A DNA stretch of 64,000 nt from Elizabethkingia bruuniana (GTDB lineage Bacteria; Bacteroidota; Bacteroidia; Flavobacteriales; Weeksellaceae): positions 620,001-684,000 of the forward strand of contig NZ_CP014337.1 in assembly GCF_002024805.1 (NCBI RefSeq), read 5' to 3'. Each line of letters starts with the position of its first letter. The stretch's first letter is position 1. The notes beneath the pieces are model-generated. The model did no database searches. It was not told where the DNA came from and was given only the letters and a program-made list of their open reading frames with translations. Both the position numbers and the translations under genes were made by a program. Positions 1 to 8,652 of this stretch are shown piece after piece.

Positions 1-986
1 AATTACAGTACAAAAATTATTTTCCATCAGAATTCAAAACCGGGCTTACATTCGGGAATCTCGAAGGAGATACAGGGGCTAAAGTAATTGCGCCTATTGT
101 AGCAATGGATTCAGATGTTATCCTAAAAGGTAGAGATAATACAGAAGCTATTAAAGGTGAAATCCCTAAAGTAGAAGTAGGTAGAAAAAAGACTGAAAAA
201 GACTTTTTTAAGATTAACGAATTAAGAAATGCAGTTTCTGCAAATCCTAACAACAAGAACATCAGATTACAGCTTATCAACAAAATCTATGATGATGCAG
301 TATTTGTAACGGATTCGGTTAATGCTTCTATGGAGTATATGTCCAAATCTCTTCTTTCTCAGGGCTTATATGAAATGAACGGGATTAAAATTGATTTTGG
401 TGTGACCATGCAAGATGCAACATCCGATTGGTTTTTACCTGCTAATGCTTCAACTTTTGACCCTATTAAGGAGTTCCAGAAGCTGCAAAAGCAAGCTCTT
501 GCTAAAGGTTTCAGATACTTAAGAGCTGTAATGGATTTAGCTACTTTCAATCAGTTGGTTGCTTCTGAAAAGGTAATCAAATTCACAGCCTCTTTTGCCC
601 AAAATGCATTAGGATTAGCACAAACTCCAACTTTAGCACAGGTTAATTCTGCTTTACAAGCGCAAAATTTACCAGTTATTGAAATCTGGGAGTCATACGT
701 GAATGATGAAGCAAAAGACGGTACACTTACCTCTATGAGTGGATGGATTCTAGGAAACATTCACTTCTCAGGTACTGCCGACTTTGGAAACACTCAGTAT
801 ACCATTTCACCGGAAGCGTCTATCGATCTTAACGAAACTTCAAAATTAACCACTAATGAGTTCATTTTGGTTTCTACGATTGCTAAGGCTGCTCCTATGC
901 AGGTATTAACAAAGGCTACTGCTTTTGCTACACCGGTACTTAACAGTGTGAAAAAGAGATTAATCCTTAAAACTAAGTTAGCATAA
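1..986 (+). CDS. Phage major capsid protein, C-terminal part
   Basis: The reading frame is open from base 3 to the stop at 984-986, so the gene starts left of the window; 327 residues are visible. An internal ATG at 105 is not a credible start because the upstream in-frame codons read on as plausible protein (KNYFPSEFKTGLTFGN). The pattern, with a basic segment rich in Lys/Arg around window residues 60-80 followed by a long alpha/beta core and a beta-rich C-terminus, resembles the gpE-type capsid family (Pfam phage_cap_E). It forms the icosahedral shell. It heads a tightly packed structural operon: its stop codon overlaps the next ATG (TAATG). The family assignment rests on recollection and position. 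Confidence 0.75.
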   Translation, partial: LQYKNYFPSEFKTGLTFGNLEGDTGAKVIAPIVAMDSDVILKGRDNTEAIKGEIPKVEVGRKKTEKDFFKINELRNAVSANPNNKNIRLQLINKIYDDAVFVTDSVNASMEYMSKSLLSQGLYEMNGIKIDFGVTMQDATSDWFLPANASTFDPIKEFQKLQKQALAKGFRYLRAVMDLATFNQLVASEKVIKFTASFAQNALGLAQTPTLAQVNSALQAQNLPVIEIWESYVNDEAKDGTLTSMSGWILGNIHFSGTADFGNTQYTISPEASIDLNETSKLTTNEFILVSTIAKAAPMQVLTKATAFATPVLNSVKKRLILKTKLA

Positions 987-1306
987 TGACTGTCGGGGAG
1001 TACGTAAAAGAAAAAATGTCACAATGGTCGTTTGTCTACTCCGATCGGTTATTACAGGCTGAAATGCAAAAAGCTGGTATTAATCCGGATTCCGAGTACA
1101 ACGAGAATACAAATACAGATAAGCTATTTTACAATATACTCCCCGACGTCCTATTTGCTCCAACCAGTGTAAGCGAAGGCGGTTATTCAGTAAGCTATGA
1201 TAAAAATGGTATGCTGGCATATTATAAAATGATAGCCAGAAGACTTGGAAAACCGGACCAAACATCAACCCAAACAATTAAAGACATTACAAAGAAATGG
1301 CTATGA
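986..1306 (+). CDS. Putative head-tail connector protein
   Basis: A 106-residue mostly helical protein with no signal peptide or membrane segment. The start ATG overlaps the capsid stop (TAATG), implying translational coupling. It sits directly after the capsid gene, where siphoviruses encode the adaptor that docks on the portal, and its size fits the gp6/gp15-like adaptor class. I recall similar proteins being filed under a domain of unknown function in Bacteroidota prophages, but no catalytic or binding motif is visible. The role is inferred from position. Confidence 0.5.
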   Translation: MTVGEYVKEKMSQWSFVYSDRLLQAEMQKAGINPDSEYNENTNTDKLFYNILPDVLFAPTSVSEGGYSVSYDKNGMLAYYKMIARRLGKPDQTSTQTIKDITKKWL

Positions 1307-1626
1307 TTCCACCACAGTACCCGTATACACTTGAAGTTTTCAATAAAGCTGAAAGTGTTTATAATGAAACTACCGGAGAATGGACAGTAGGTACAGAAGA
1401 GTGGAAAGACTGGGGGAAATGTAGAGATGAAGGTAATACGCAAAAGAAACAAACTGAGGACAGTGAATTTTATATACACACCTCAATTATTTATTTGCCA
1501 CTGAGCTGTGCTGACATAAACAAAGGCTTGAAGGTTAGGGTAAAAGATGCTGATGGCTTGATAAAGGTGGAAGGGATGGTAGTAAACTTTAGAAGAGACT
1601 TTTTTAATTGTAGGATATGGCTTTAG
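1297..1626 (+). CDS. Putative head-closure (stopper) protein
   Basis: A 109-residue, probably beta-rich protein. It overlaps the preceding gene by 10 bases and the next by 10. Size, position between adaptor and tail-completion genes, and small beta-barrel-like composition fit the head-closure/stopper class of siphoviruses. No motif identifies it, so the function is a positional inference. Two in-frame starts are present (residues 1 and 3); the first is kept. Confidence 0.45.
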   Translation: MAMIPPQYPYTLEVFNKAESVYNETTGEWTVGTEEWKDWGKCRDEGNTQKKQTEDSEFYIHTSIIYLPLSCADINKGLKVRVKDADGLIKVEGMVVNFRRDFFNCRIWL

Positions 1627-2060
1627 TACCAAAACATAGAATGAGTGATATAGATAGAGTTTTCAAAGCTGCATCTGAAAATGTCACTAATTCTTTTTTA
1701 CGGGTTCTCCGATATGTAGGAGAGCGAGCCGTTAATGAGGCTAGACTAAACGGTAATTACTTAGATCGTACTGCCAACCTTAGAAATTCTATTGGCTATG
1801 TAATAGTTGTTAATGGAAGAATACTGGATGTGAATTTTCAGAATACTGCTGCTCAAACGCAAACTTCCACAGAAGATGGGTTGAAAATAGGTAAAGACCT
1901 GGCTTTAGAATTAGCAAGCAGACAAAGTGAAATTGCTTTGATCGTTGTAGCAGGAATGAAGTACGCTCTTTATGTAGAATCTACAGGGAAAAATGTATTA
2001 ACCAGTGCTGAGCAGATGGCAAATACACAAGTTCCTTTGTTATTAAGACAACTATTATAA
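1617..2060 (+). CDS. Putative neck / tail-completion protein (HK97 gp10-like)
   Basis: A 147-residue protein with an amphipathic helical N-terminus (residues 5-45) and a central stretch RTANLRNSIGYVIVVNG. This layout (helix, Arg-Thr-X-X-Leu-Arg-X-Ser, beta strands) is typical of HK97-gp10-like proteins, which join head and tail. The later segment MKYALYVESTGKNVL also recalls the conserved 'YA.yvE.GT' strand of that family. It overlaps its neighbours by short stretches, as expected for a phage late operon. I am fairly sure of the module, less of the exact function. Confidence 0.55.
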   Translation: MALVPKHRMSDIDRVFKAASENVTNSFLRVLRYVGERAVNEARLNGNYLDRTANLRNSIGYVIVVNGRILDVNFQNTAAQTQTSTEDGLKIGKDLALELASRQSEIALIVVAGMKYALYVESTGKNVLTSAEQMANTQVPLLLRQLL

Positions 2061-2458
2061 TGAAGACAGTAATTGATGGGAAGGACTGGATTTTAGAGCT
2101 TTTAAACGCTAAAAAACCTAATATCTCCGGAAAGATATACGTCGATAAGAGAGTTACAACAAATACCGAGGATATCGTTATCAATTCTCTTACAATGACT
2201 GGTACACAAATGCAAAATGGTGTTTTTAATGTCAACTGTTATGTACCTAATCTTTCAGTAAATAATGGTGGATCTATTGTTCAAGTTCCTAACAAAAAAA
2301 GGCTAAAAGAAATAGCTTCTCAGGTATACGAAATACTTGAAAAGGTTTACTCAAACCAGAAATACAATCTGTCAGTTGAAAATCATATTCAACTGGAAGA
2401 ACCAACAGAAAACGCAAACTATATAAACTTCAGGGTGATCCTGAACGCTTTTAACTAA
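2060..2458 (+). CDS. Putative tail terminator protein
   Basis: A 132-residue alpha/beta protein starting on a TAATG overlap with the previous gene. It lies directly before the tail tube gene, the usual place of the tail terminator or tail completion protein that caps the tube and joins it to the neck. It contains a central helix rich in Lys/Glu (KRLKEIASQVYEILEKVY) and a final strand-like NYINFRVILNAFN. Such proteins adopt a small alpha/beta fold, but no diagnostic residue is visible; the call is positional. Confidence 0.45.
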   Translation: MKTVIDGKDWILELLNAKKPNISGKIYVDKRVTTNTEDIVINSLTMTGTQMQNGVFNVNCYVPNLSVNNGGSIVQVPNKKRLKEIASQVYEILEKVYSNQKYNLSVENHIQLEEPTENANYINFRVILNAFN

Positions 2459-2472
2459 AAAAAACTATAACA

Positions 2473-2982
2473 ATGGGACTATTTAATAACGGAATTGCCG
2501 AAGTTCTATTTGCTGATATTGCTGCAGATGGTGGTGCTGGCACCACATTTAAAGCTTTGGGCAAAACCTTAGAGGGTTCTTTTAAAATCCTTACAGAAGA
2601 TGGTACAACGACCACTTTTAAATCAGAAGAAACAGATGATCCGGAATTTGAAGTTACAAGAGGCGGTAGCCTTGGATTTGAATTTCAATTGATGGATCCG
2701 GATGCTGATGCTCTTGTTGCGATATTCAAGGGAACCAAAACTGCTGATGGGGGTTATGAACCACCAGATAAAACGGCTACAGTTGAGAAGTCTTTTAAAG
2801 TAGTTCCAGAAATGGGGCTTGGCTTCAATGTAGTAAGAGCAAAAATTACAGGAAAATTTACCGATGCAATGGGTAAAAATGCATTGATGGGTATTATTGT
2901 CACTGTGAAAATTATGACTCCTACAAAAGCAGGTGTTAAAAAATTCACGATGCCTAAATATCCACTGGCTACAACTCCATAA
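2473..2982 (+). CDS. Phage major tail tube protein
   Basis: A 169-residue, beta-rich, acidic protein. It sits at the classic place between the tail terminator and the tail assembly chaperone, and is followed by a strong stem-loop, as is common for highly expressed tube genes. The segment KSEETDDPEFEVTRGGSLGFEFQLMDPDADAL resembles tube proteins of other Bacteroidota prophages as I remember them. It would polymerise as stacked hexameric rings to form the DNA conduit. Confidence 0.65.
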   Translation: MGLFNNGIAEVLFADIAADGGAGTTFKALGKTLEGSFKILTEDGTTTTFKSEETDDPEFEVTRGGSLGFEFQLMDPDADALVAIFKGTKTADGGYEPPDKTATVEKSFKVVPEMGLGFNVVRAKITGKFTDAMGKNALMGIIVTVKIMTPTKAGVKKFTMPKYPLATTP

Positions 2983-3000
2983 GCATAATCTTTTAAATCA

Positions 3001-3033
3001 AAAGCCCGTCTGTAATTATGGGCGGGCTTTTTT
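3001..3033 (+). terminator. Stem-loop terminator after tail tube gene
   Basis: AGCCCGTC (3003-3010) pairs with GGCGGGCT, one G-U pair included, across a short A/T loop, followed by a run of seven T. It lies 18 bases after the tube gene and 4-7 bases before the next start. It probably attenuates late transcription, so that the tube is made in excess over the tape measure and tip proteins. Confidence 0.8.
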
Positions 3034-3039
3034 ATAACT

Positions 3040-3513
3040 ATGGGAAATCAAGAACTAGAACAAGAAGAGATCAATTTGTTACTTGGAAAAGGGTATGCAT
3101 TTGAAACATTCTTTTGGGGTAAGAAAAGAACCTGGAGAATAGGTAAAATCACTTTAGGCAAAATGATAAAGCTGTCAGATGTTTTCATAAAAATGAAAAT
3201 TGATGAAGAAGCTTTAACCAGTGGAGAATTAGCCGAAACTATTTCAGCACAATATCAAGCGGTAAGAGATAATGCAAAATTATCTGTAGATGCTGTTTAC
3301 ATAGCTATTGAAAGTGAACTTCCGAAATGGATGTTGAAGTATAAGTTTTTCATGGAACCTATTATTAAGAAGCATTTTCTGAAATCTTTCAATAGTGAAG
3401 AACTTCTGGAATTCACTTTAGAATTACTGAAATTTTCTAATTATCAAAATTTTATGACCTCTATCGCATTGTTGAACGGGAACCGTCCGACCAAAGCGAA
3501 GCCGATAGAGTAA
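3040..3513 (+). CDS. Tail assembly chaperone, short (unshifted) form
   Basis: A 157-residue, helical, acidic/basic mixed protein located between tube and tape measure genes, the position of lambda gpG and its relatives. It chaperones the tape measure protein during tail assembly. The reading frame ends with TAA at 3511-3513, but the -1 frame is open from 3441 to the stop at 3747-3749, so a longer fusion is expected (see next entry). The start ATG at 3040 follows the terminator by few bases, so translation probably begins on read-through transcripts. Confidence 0.75.
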   Translation: MGNQELEQEEINLLLGKGYAFETFFWGKKRTWRIGKITLGKMIKLSDVFIKMKIDEEALTSGELAETISAQYQAVRDNAKLSVDAVYIAIESELPKWMLKYKFFMEPIIKKHFLKSFNSEELLEFTLELLKFSNYQNFMTSIALLNGNRPTKAKPIE

Positions 3514-3749
3514 AGGGTCTCAATTCCATATACGGAAATGCAGGGCAAATATGTCATCATTTCAGTTGGTCTTTAGAATATCTGCTTTGGGAAGTTGATT
3601 GGCGAATTGTACAACGGATGCTAATAGATGGCCCGGATTACGATTACGACAAAGACGACGATAAAAAAACTAATACAAATACCAAATCTATAAAACTCAC
3701 AGAACAGAGTCCTGATGAGCTTATAGAAAAACTCAAGCAATACCAGTAA
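3040..3749 (+). CDS. Tail assembly chaperone, -1 frameshift fusion (gpG-T type)
   Basis: A heptamer of the X XXY YYZ type, A AAT TTT, lies in frame at 3447-3453. The -1 frame has a stop at 3438-3440, then stays open through the heptamer to TAA at 3747-3749, whose last base is the A of the tape measure ATG. A shift at the heptamer would join about 138 residues of the short form to about 98 residues including LLWEVDWRIVQRML and an Asp/Lys-rich stretch. The extension has no good start codon of its own near 3513, which favours frameshifting over a separate gene. In lambda and many siphoviruses the shifted product binds the tape measure; the same role is inferred. Confidence 0.75.
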
Positions 3750-6700
3750 TGAACAATACTCAGGGATCTTTATTCTTCGGTGCAGGAATCGACTTGACGC
3801 AATGGCGTAATGGCATAAACGAAATGCGTCAGGATATCTTAGGATTGAATAATACTGTTCAACAAGAGACCAGTAAGATAGATTCTGCATTTAAAAACTT
3901 GTCACTGGGAATAGCTGGGTATTTCTCTGCAAATGCATTAAAAGGCTTCGTTATGGAGCTTATTAATATTCGTGGAGAGTTTCAAAAAACCGAAATTGCC
4001 TTTTCTACAATGCTTGGAGATGGGGCAAAAGCGAAACAGCTAATGGGTCAAATGGTTGACCTAGCTGCTAAGACACCGTTCTCTCTTCAAGACGTTTCTT
4101 CTGGTGCTAAACAGTTGTTGGCTTTTCAGATACCTGCTAAAGAAGTTGTTGACACACTTACCCGTATGGGTAATATTGCATCTGGTTTGGGCGTACCATT
4201 GAGCCGAATAAATCTTGTTTATGGACAAGTAAAGGCAAAAGGTAAACTAATGGGTGATGACCTTCGACAATTTACTGAAGCTGGTATTCCTATGGTAGCT
4301 GAACTTGCAGCAAAGTTCAAGAAATCAGAATCTGAAATATCTGCTATGGTTTCCGCAGGGAAAATTGGGTTCAAAGACGTAAAAGATGTTTTGTTTAGTT
4401 TAACCAATGAAGGAGGAATGTTTTTTAACCTGATGGAAAAACAATCAGCCTCTGTATCTGGTAAAATATCTAACCTAGAGGATGCGTGGGATCAGATGTT
4501 AAATAAGATAGGTGAAGCTAATGAAGGCATTTTAAATGATGCTATTGATGGACTGGCTTATCTTGTTGAAAACTACGAAGAAGTAATAAAAGTTCTTAAA
4601 GTGCTTATAGCTACTTATGGAGCTTATAGAGCTGCATTAATTTTAACAGCCGTAGTTCAAAAAGCCGTAGCTATTGGCCAAAGTATATCTGCTTGGATAA
4701 GTTTAGCGAGAAGTATTAAAACTGCTGCGGATGCACAGGCATTATTTAATCTTACAGCTTCTGCAAATCCTTATGGAGCTATTCTAGCCGCACTTGCATT
4801 GGTTGTTTCTTCATACATAGTCTATGGTGATGAAATAAAACGTGCTATAGGACTTACTAAGGAAGCTACATCTGAAATGAAATTTCAGGAAAGTATTGAG
4901 AAACAACTAACTGAGACGTTTTCTAAAGGAGTTTCTGAAAAAAGAGCACAGATACAAAATCTAATAGCTGTTATTAATAGTGAAAACTCTAAGCTTGAAG
5001 ATAGAAAAAAGGCTTATGATAAGTTAATAGCTATTGATCCAACATTTAGGGGGGCCTTAGACAATCAATATAGAGCAACCTTAAAATTGGGAGATGCATT
5101 TGATCAAGTAATAAAAAAAATGCAGGCGTTTGCTTCCGCACAAGCAAAATTAGCCGCAGTAAAAGATATTATAGAGAAAAATGCAAAGGATGAATTTAAC
5201 TATTCGCTTATCAAAACAAAGATAGATACTGTATCTAAAAATTTCAAATTCAAAGAAGGAGGTGATTTTTACAGAAATGTTCAAGATGCATTTTTTGATA
5301 AAAAAATAACTGCTGAAGAGCGTGATCAGTTAATAAAACTATCTAAGTCCGTACGTGAATATTCTGAGGCCGTAAAAGATTCAAGAGAGCAACTTAAAGT
5401 AGGAAATAAAGTACAAGAAAATGATCTGAAATACTACAATAAAAAGATTAATCAAATTGATGAACTTGAAAAAAGAGGCTGGAAAATGCAGGACGGCCGT
5501 AAATATGCCGAAAAATATATTGAAGGTTTCAAAAAAGATAGAGCGCAATTTAAAACACTTGTTTCCGACTATTTAGGCTTAGATGATGTTACTCCTGAAA
5601 TAGCAACTGGTGGCGCGAAAAAAGGCACTCAACGATGGTATGAAGAGGAAGTTATAAGGCTTAAAGAAGCCAATAAAGAATTAGTGCCTCAATCAAAAGA
5701 GTGGTTGAAAAATATGGCTCTTATTAAGAGGTACAATGATTTAATTAGTGTCAAAAGTAGTAAGGATAATAAACAATTAGCTGAAGTATTTCCTAAAGGG
5801 TCTATTGCAGAACTTGAGCAAAGAGCAAAACTCATCAATGAAGCTATCAATGTAGCCGTTAACGGAATGGTTAAGCTTCGTAAGCTAGACAAGTATGGAA
5901 AAGATAAAGACAAAAGTGGTAATCCTTATTATACCGGAAAAGTAGTTTCTGTTGACGAGGCAAAAAAACAAATTCAAGATATAAATAAAAAAGTCCGAAA
6001 ACTTCAGGCTGATGCACAAGCTAGAACCTTCAGTGAGGAAATGGACGAAGTAAAGCGTCAAATTGGTGTCCGTGACAAACTTCTTCAACAGGGATACTCA
6101 AAAGACTATGTTGATAGCATGTTTCCGAAAATTAAAGATAAATCTTTTTTGCAGTATTTAGAGGAAACTGATGCTGCTATAGATAAGCTTCTTAAATCTG
6201 GTAAAGCAGATAAAGAAACGGCACAAAACTTAGAATTAATTAAAAATACTTTAAAAGACTATAAAGGTGCCGAAACATATATAGAGGGCATTAATAACCA
6301 AATTGATGTATTAAAGTCTAAATTTTCGGGTTCCGAGCTTATTTCTAAATTAAAAAAATATGGTATAACTGATGTGGGGGATTCAACAGAGGAAGAAATA
6401 TCGTATAGAAATAGAGAGGTAAAAAAGGCTACTCGTGAAGAGGAGAAAAGAATAAAATCATCTTATGAAAATTTCTTAAAAGAGCACAGGACATTTGAAG
6501 AGAGAAAGCTGGCTATAACTAAAGAATTTGATGATTTAAGGAAGGAAAATGATAAAAATGAAACTTCCGAGCAACATGCTGGAAACGCTATAAAAATAGA
6601 CAGAGGGGAAAAAGAAGCTAATTCCGCACTAGAGCTTGACATTATCAAACAGTCTAAGGAATGGGAAGCAGCATTTGGAGATATGGAGTTTATGACATCC

Positions 6701-8185
6701 GATTCTCTAAATAGAATCTTACAAAAACTTTTAGAGTTTAAGGAGAAATCTAAAGGAACTTTAACCCTTACCGATACCGCTGAATTAGAAAAAGCTATTG
6801 AAAGGGTTAGAAGTGCAGCAAATAAAAATCCGTTCGTAAACCTTGTAAATAATTTTTCCAGTTATAAAAAAGCTTTAAAAGATTCATCACAAACTCAGAA
6901 TGAAGTAAAGCAAGCGCAGGAAGAATATAATGAAGCGGTTGAAAAAGAGGGAAAAGAATCTGATGCCGCAATAAAAGCAAAAGAAAAATTAAGAAAAGCC
7001 ACAGAGAAAGGAGTGGCAGCGGACTTAAAAGCTGCTGAAGCAAAAAAACGATTTATTGAAAACCTGCAAAAAGGTCAAAATGTATTTAACGCTGTAGGGA
7101 ATGGAATAAAGCAAATAGGAGAAGCTTTGGGCGGCTTTGACGATGCTGCAAATGATGCTATAGATGACATTATGGCTATAGGAAATGCTGCATTTGATTT
7201 GGGTAAAAGCATTGCATCAGGAGATATAGCAGGAATGATTTCATCAGGTGTTCAGCTCATAGGTTCTATATTCAGTGCCTTATCAGGAGACAAGAGAAAA
7301 GAACGCGCTATAAAACGAGAAGCAGGAGCATTAAAAGAACTTAAATCTACTTATGAAGATTTGGCCTATGCAGCTAATAAAGCCCTTGGTTCGGATAAAT
7401 ATGATGCTAACAAAAGAAGCTTACAAAATATTCGTGACCAGCAGGCAAGACTTCGTGAAATGTACCGCATTGAGGGAGACAAGAAGAAAAGTGATAAAGG
7501 GAAAATGCAGGATTATCAGGAACAGATAAAAGTTCTTGATCGTCAGTATCAGGATTTAGTTGATAGTATAGCCAAAGATTTTCTTCAGACTGATGCAAAA
7601 GATCTTGCGAGTCAATTTACCGACGGACTAGTGGAGGCCTTGGCAAAAGGCGAGGATGCTCTTGATTCCCTTGATAAAAAAGCAAATGATGTTTTTGCTA
7701 ACATGGCAAAGGCTTGGGTTCGTTCCCGACTTGAAAAAAGCATGGGAAGCATTTTCGATGATATGCTTCAAAAATCTGGAATAAATAAAGATGGAACCGG
7801 AACATTTACTCCTCTGACAGCTCAGCAAATGAATGAGTTCAAAGAGCGAATGAAAAATGCTACCAAAAGCCAGCAGGAATTCTTAGAACAGTATAAAGAA
7901 TTCTTCCAAGATGCTAATACATCACCGAAAGGACTTGAAGGAGCTGTAAAATCTATTACTTCTGAGGAAGCAGGGCAATTAGTATCACAATTAAATGCTA
8001 TGAGAATAGTTCAAGGAAAGATGCTTGAAATGCAGGATAAAAGTAGTACTGCAATGCGTGAATCACTTATACAATTATCAAAGATTGAATTCAATACCAG
8101 CCGTCTACATAGCATAGACAAGAATATGGCTGAACTCAACAGCAAAATAACAAATAACAACGGATTAAGAGGAATAGGATTATGA
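3749..8185 (+). CDS. Phage tail tape measure protein
   Basis: At 1478 residues this is the longest protein in the window. Residues about 70-210 match the conserved N-terminal tape-measure domain, with FSTMLGDGAKA, AAKTPFSLQDV, LLAFQIPAKEV and DDLRQFTEAGIPMVAELA. Residues about 285-360 hold hydrophobic, probably membrane-active helices; most of the rest is charged, coiled-coil-like helix. Tape measure length sets tail length; at about 0.15 nm per residue this predicts a tail near 220 nm, which is an estimate. It starts on TAATG with the frameshifted chaperone and ends in an ATGA overlap with the next gene. Confidence 0.93.
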   Translation: MNNTQGSLFFGAGIDLTQWRNGINEMRQDILGLNNTVQQETSKIDSAFKNLSLGIAGYFSANALKGFVMELINIRGEFQKTEIAFSTMLGDGAKAKQLMGQMVDLAAKTPFSLQDVSSGAKQLLAFQIPAKEVVDTLTRMGNIASGLGVPLSRINLVYGQVKAKGKLMGDDLRQFTEAGIPMVAELAAKFKKSESEISAMVSAGKIGFKDVKDVLFSLTNEGGMFFNLMEKQSASVSGKISNLEDAWDQMLNKIGEANEGILNDAIDGLAYLVENYEEVIKVLKVLIATYGAYRAALILTAVVQKAVAIGQSISAWISLARSIKTAADAQALFNLTASANPYGAILAALALVVSSYIVYGDEIKRAIGLTKEATSEMKFQESIEKQLTETFSKGVSEKRAQIQNLIAVINSENSKLEDRKKAYDKLIAIDPTFRGALDNQYRATLKLGDAFDQVIKKMQAFASAQAKLAAVKDIIEKNAKDEFNYSLIKTKIDTVSKNFKFKEGGDFYRNVQDAFFDKKITAEERDQLIKLSKSVREYSEAVKDSREQLKVGNKVQENDLKYYNKKINQIDELEKRGWKMQDGRKYAEKYIEGFKKDRAQFKTLVSDYLGLDDVTPEIATGGAKKGTQRWYEEEVIRLKEANKELVPQSKEWLKNMALIKRYNDLISVKSSKDNKQLAEVFPKGSIAELEQRAKLINEAINVAVNGMVKLRKLDKYGKDKDKSGNPYYTGKVVSVDEAKKQIQDINKKVRKLQADAQARTFSEEMDEVKRQIGVRDKLLQQGYSKDYVDSMFPKIKDKSFLQYLEETDAAIDKLLKSGKADKETAQNLELIKNTLKDYKGAETYIEGINNQIDVLKSKFSGSELISKLKKYGITDVGDSTEEEISYRNREVKKATREEEKRIKSSYENFLKEHRTFEERKLAITKEFDDLRKENDKNETSEQHAGNAIKIDRGEKEANSALELDIIKQSKEWEAAFGDMEFMTSDSLNRILQKLLEFKEKSKGTLTLTDTAELEKAIERVRSAANKNPFVNLVNNFSSYKKALKDSSQTQNEVKQAQEEYNEAVEKEGKESDAAIKAKEKLRKATEKGVAADLKAAEAKKRFIENLQKGQNVFNAVGNGIKQIGEALGGFDDAANDAIDDIMAIGNAAFDLGKSIASGDIAGMISSGVQLIGSIFSALSGDKRKERAIKREAGALKELKSTYEDLAYAANKALGSDKYDANKRSLQNIRDQQARLREMYRIEGDKKKSDKGKMQDYQEQIKVLDRQYQDLVDSIAKDFLQTDAKDLASQFTDGLVEALAKGEDALDSLDKKANDVFANMAKAWVRSRLEKSMGSIFDDMLQKSGINKDGTGTFTPLTAQQMNEFKERMKNATKSQQEFLEQYKEFFQDANTSPKGLEGAVKSITSEEAGQLVSQLNAMRIVQGKMLEMQDKSSTAMRESLIQLSKIEFNTSRLHSIDKNMAELNSKITNNNGLRGIGL

Positions 8186-8652
8186 GAGACATAATAAAAT
8201 TAGCAACTGAGAAGGGTATTTGTAAACCATGGAGAGAGGATATGGCAAAAGCGACCATGAAGGATTTCTGTGAAATGTTTTTCAAGGGTTCTGACTGGGC
8301 AATGGAAAATGACTTTCCTTCACTTGGTCTTTTGAGAAAATATAAAACAACTTTTTTGTATGGACTTTACACTGATGCTAAAGTAAAGAAAGAAAACGCT
8401 AAACAGATTGGTTTTTTCGGAGAATCAGAGTCTGAATTAGAGTATAATGAGTACAACATAGGAGAAATATACATCCGGCACAAATCACATGTTAAAATAA
8501 CAGCAAAAGACAATTCAATTGTTTATGTGACAATCGCCGACGGAGTTACTGTCGAAATTGAAGCTGAAGAAAACGCAAAAGTAACCGTATTCCAATACGG
8601 AGGAACTGTTAAAGGAAACGCAATAATACATCAGAGATCATGGGAAAAATAA
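8182..8652 (+). CDS. Uncharacterised phage tail-region protein
   Basis: A 156-residue protein translated from an ATGA overlap with the tape measure. Its first half is helical and charged (GICKPWREDMAKATMKDF) and includes Cys and Trp residues. Its second half (residues about 95-150) is a series of short hydrophobic strands with regular spacing, suggestive of a small beta-helix or beta-sandwich. It lies between tape measure and distal tail gene, so it is probably a tail-tip or hub component. I do not recognise the family with certainty. Confidence 0.5.
   Translation: MRDIIKLATEKGICKPWREDMAKATMKDFCEMFFKGSDWAMENDFPSLGLLRKYKTTFLYGLYTDAKVKKENAKQIGFFGESESELEYNEYNIGEIYIRHKSHVKITAKDNSIVYVTIADGVTVEIEAEENAKVTVFQYGGTVKGNAIIHQRSWEK

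Noticed and set aside
105-986. Capsid gene starting at ATG 105
   Set aside because: The frame is open to the left edge with protein-like sequence, so the gene is cut by the window.
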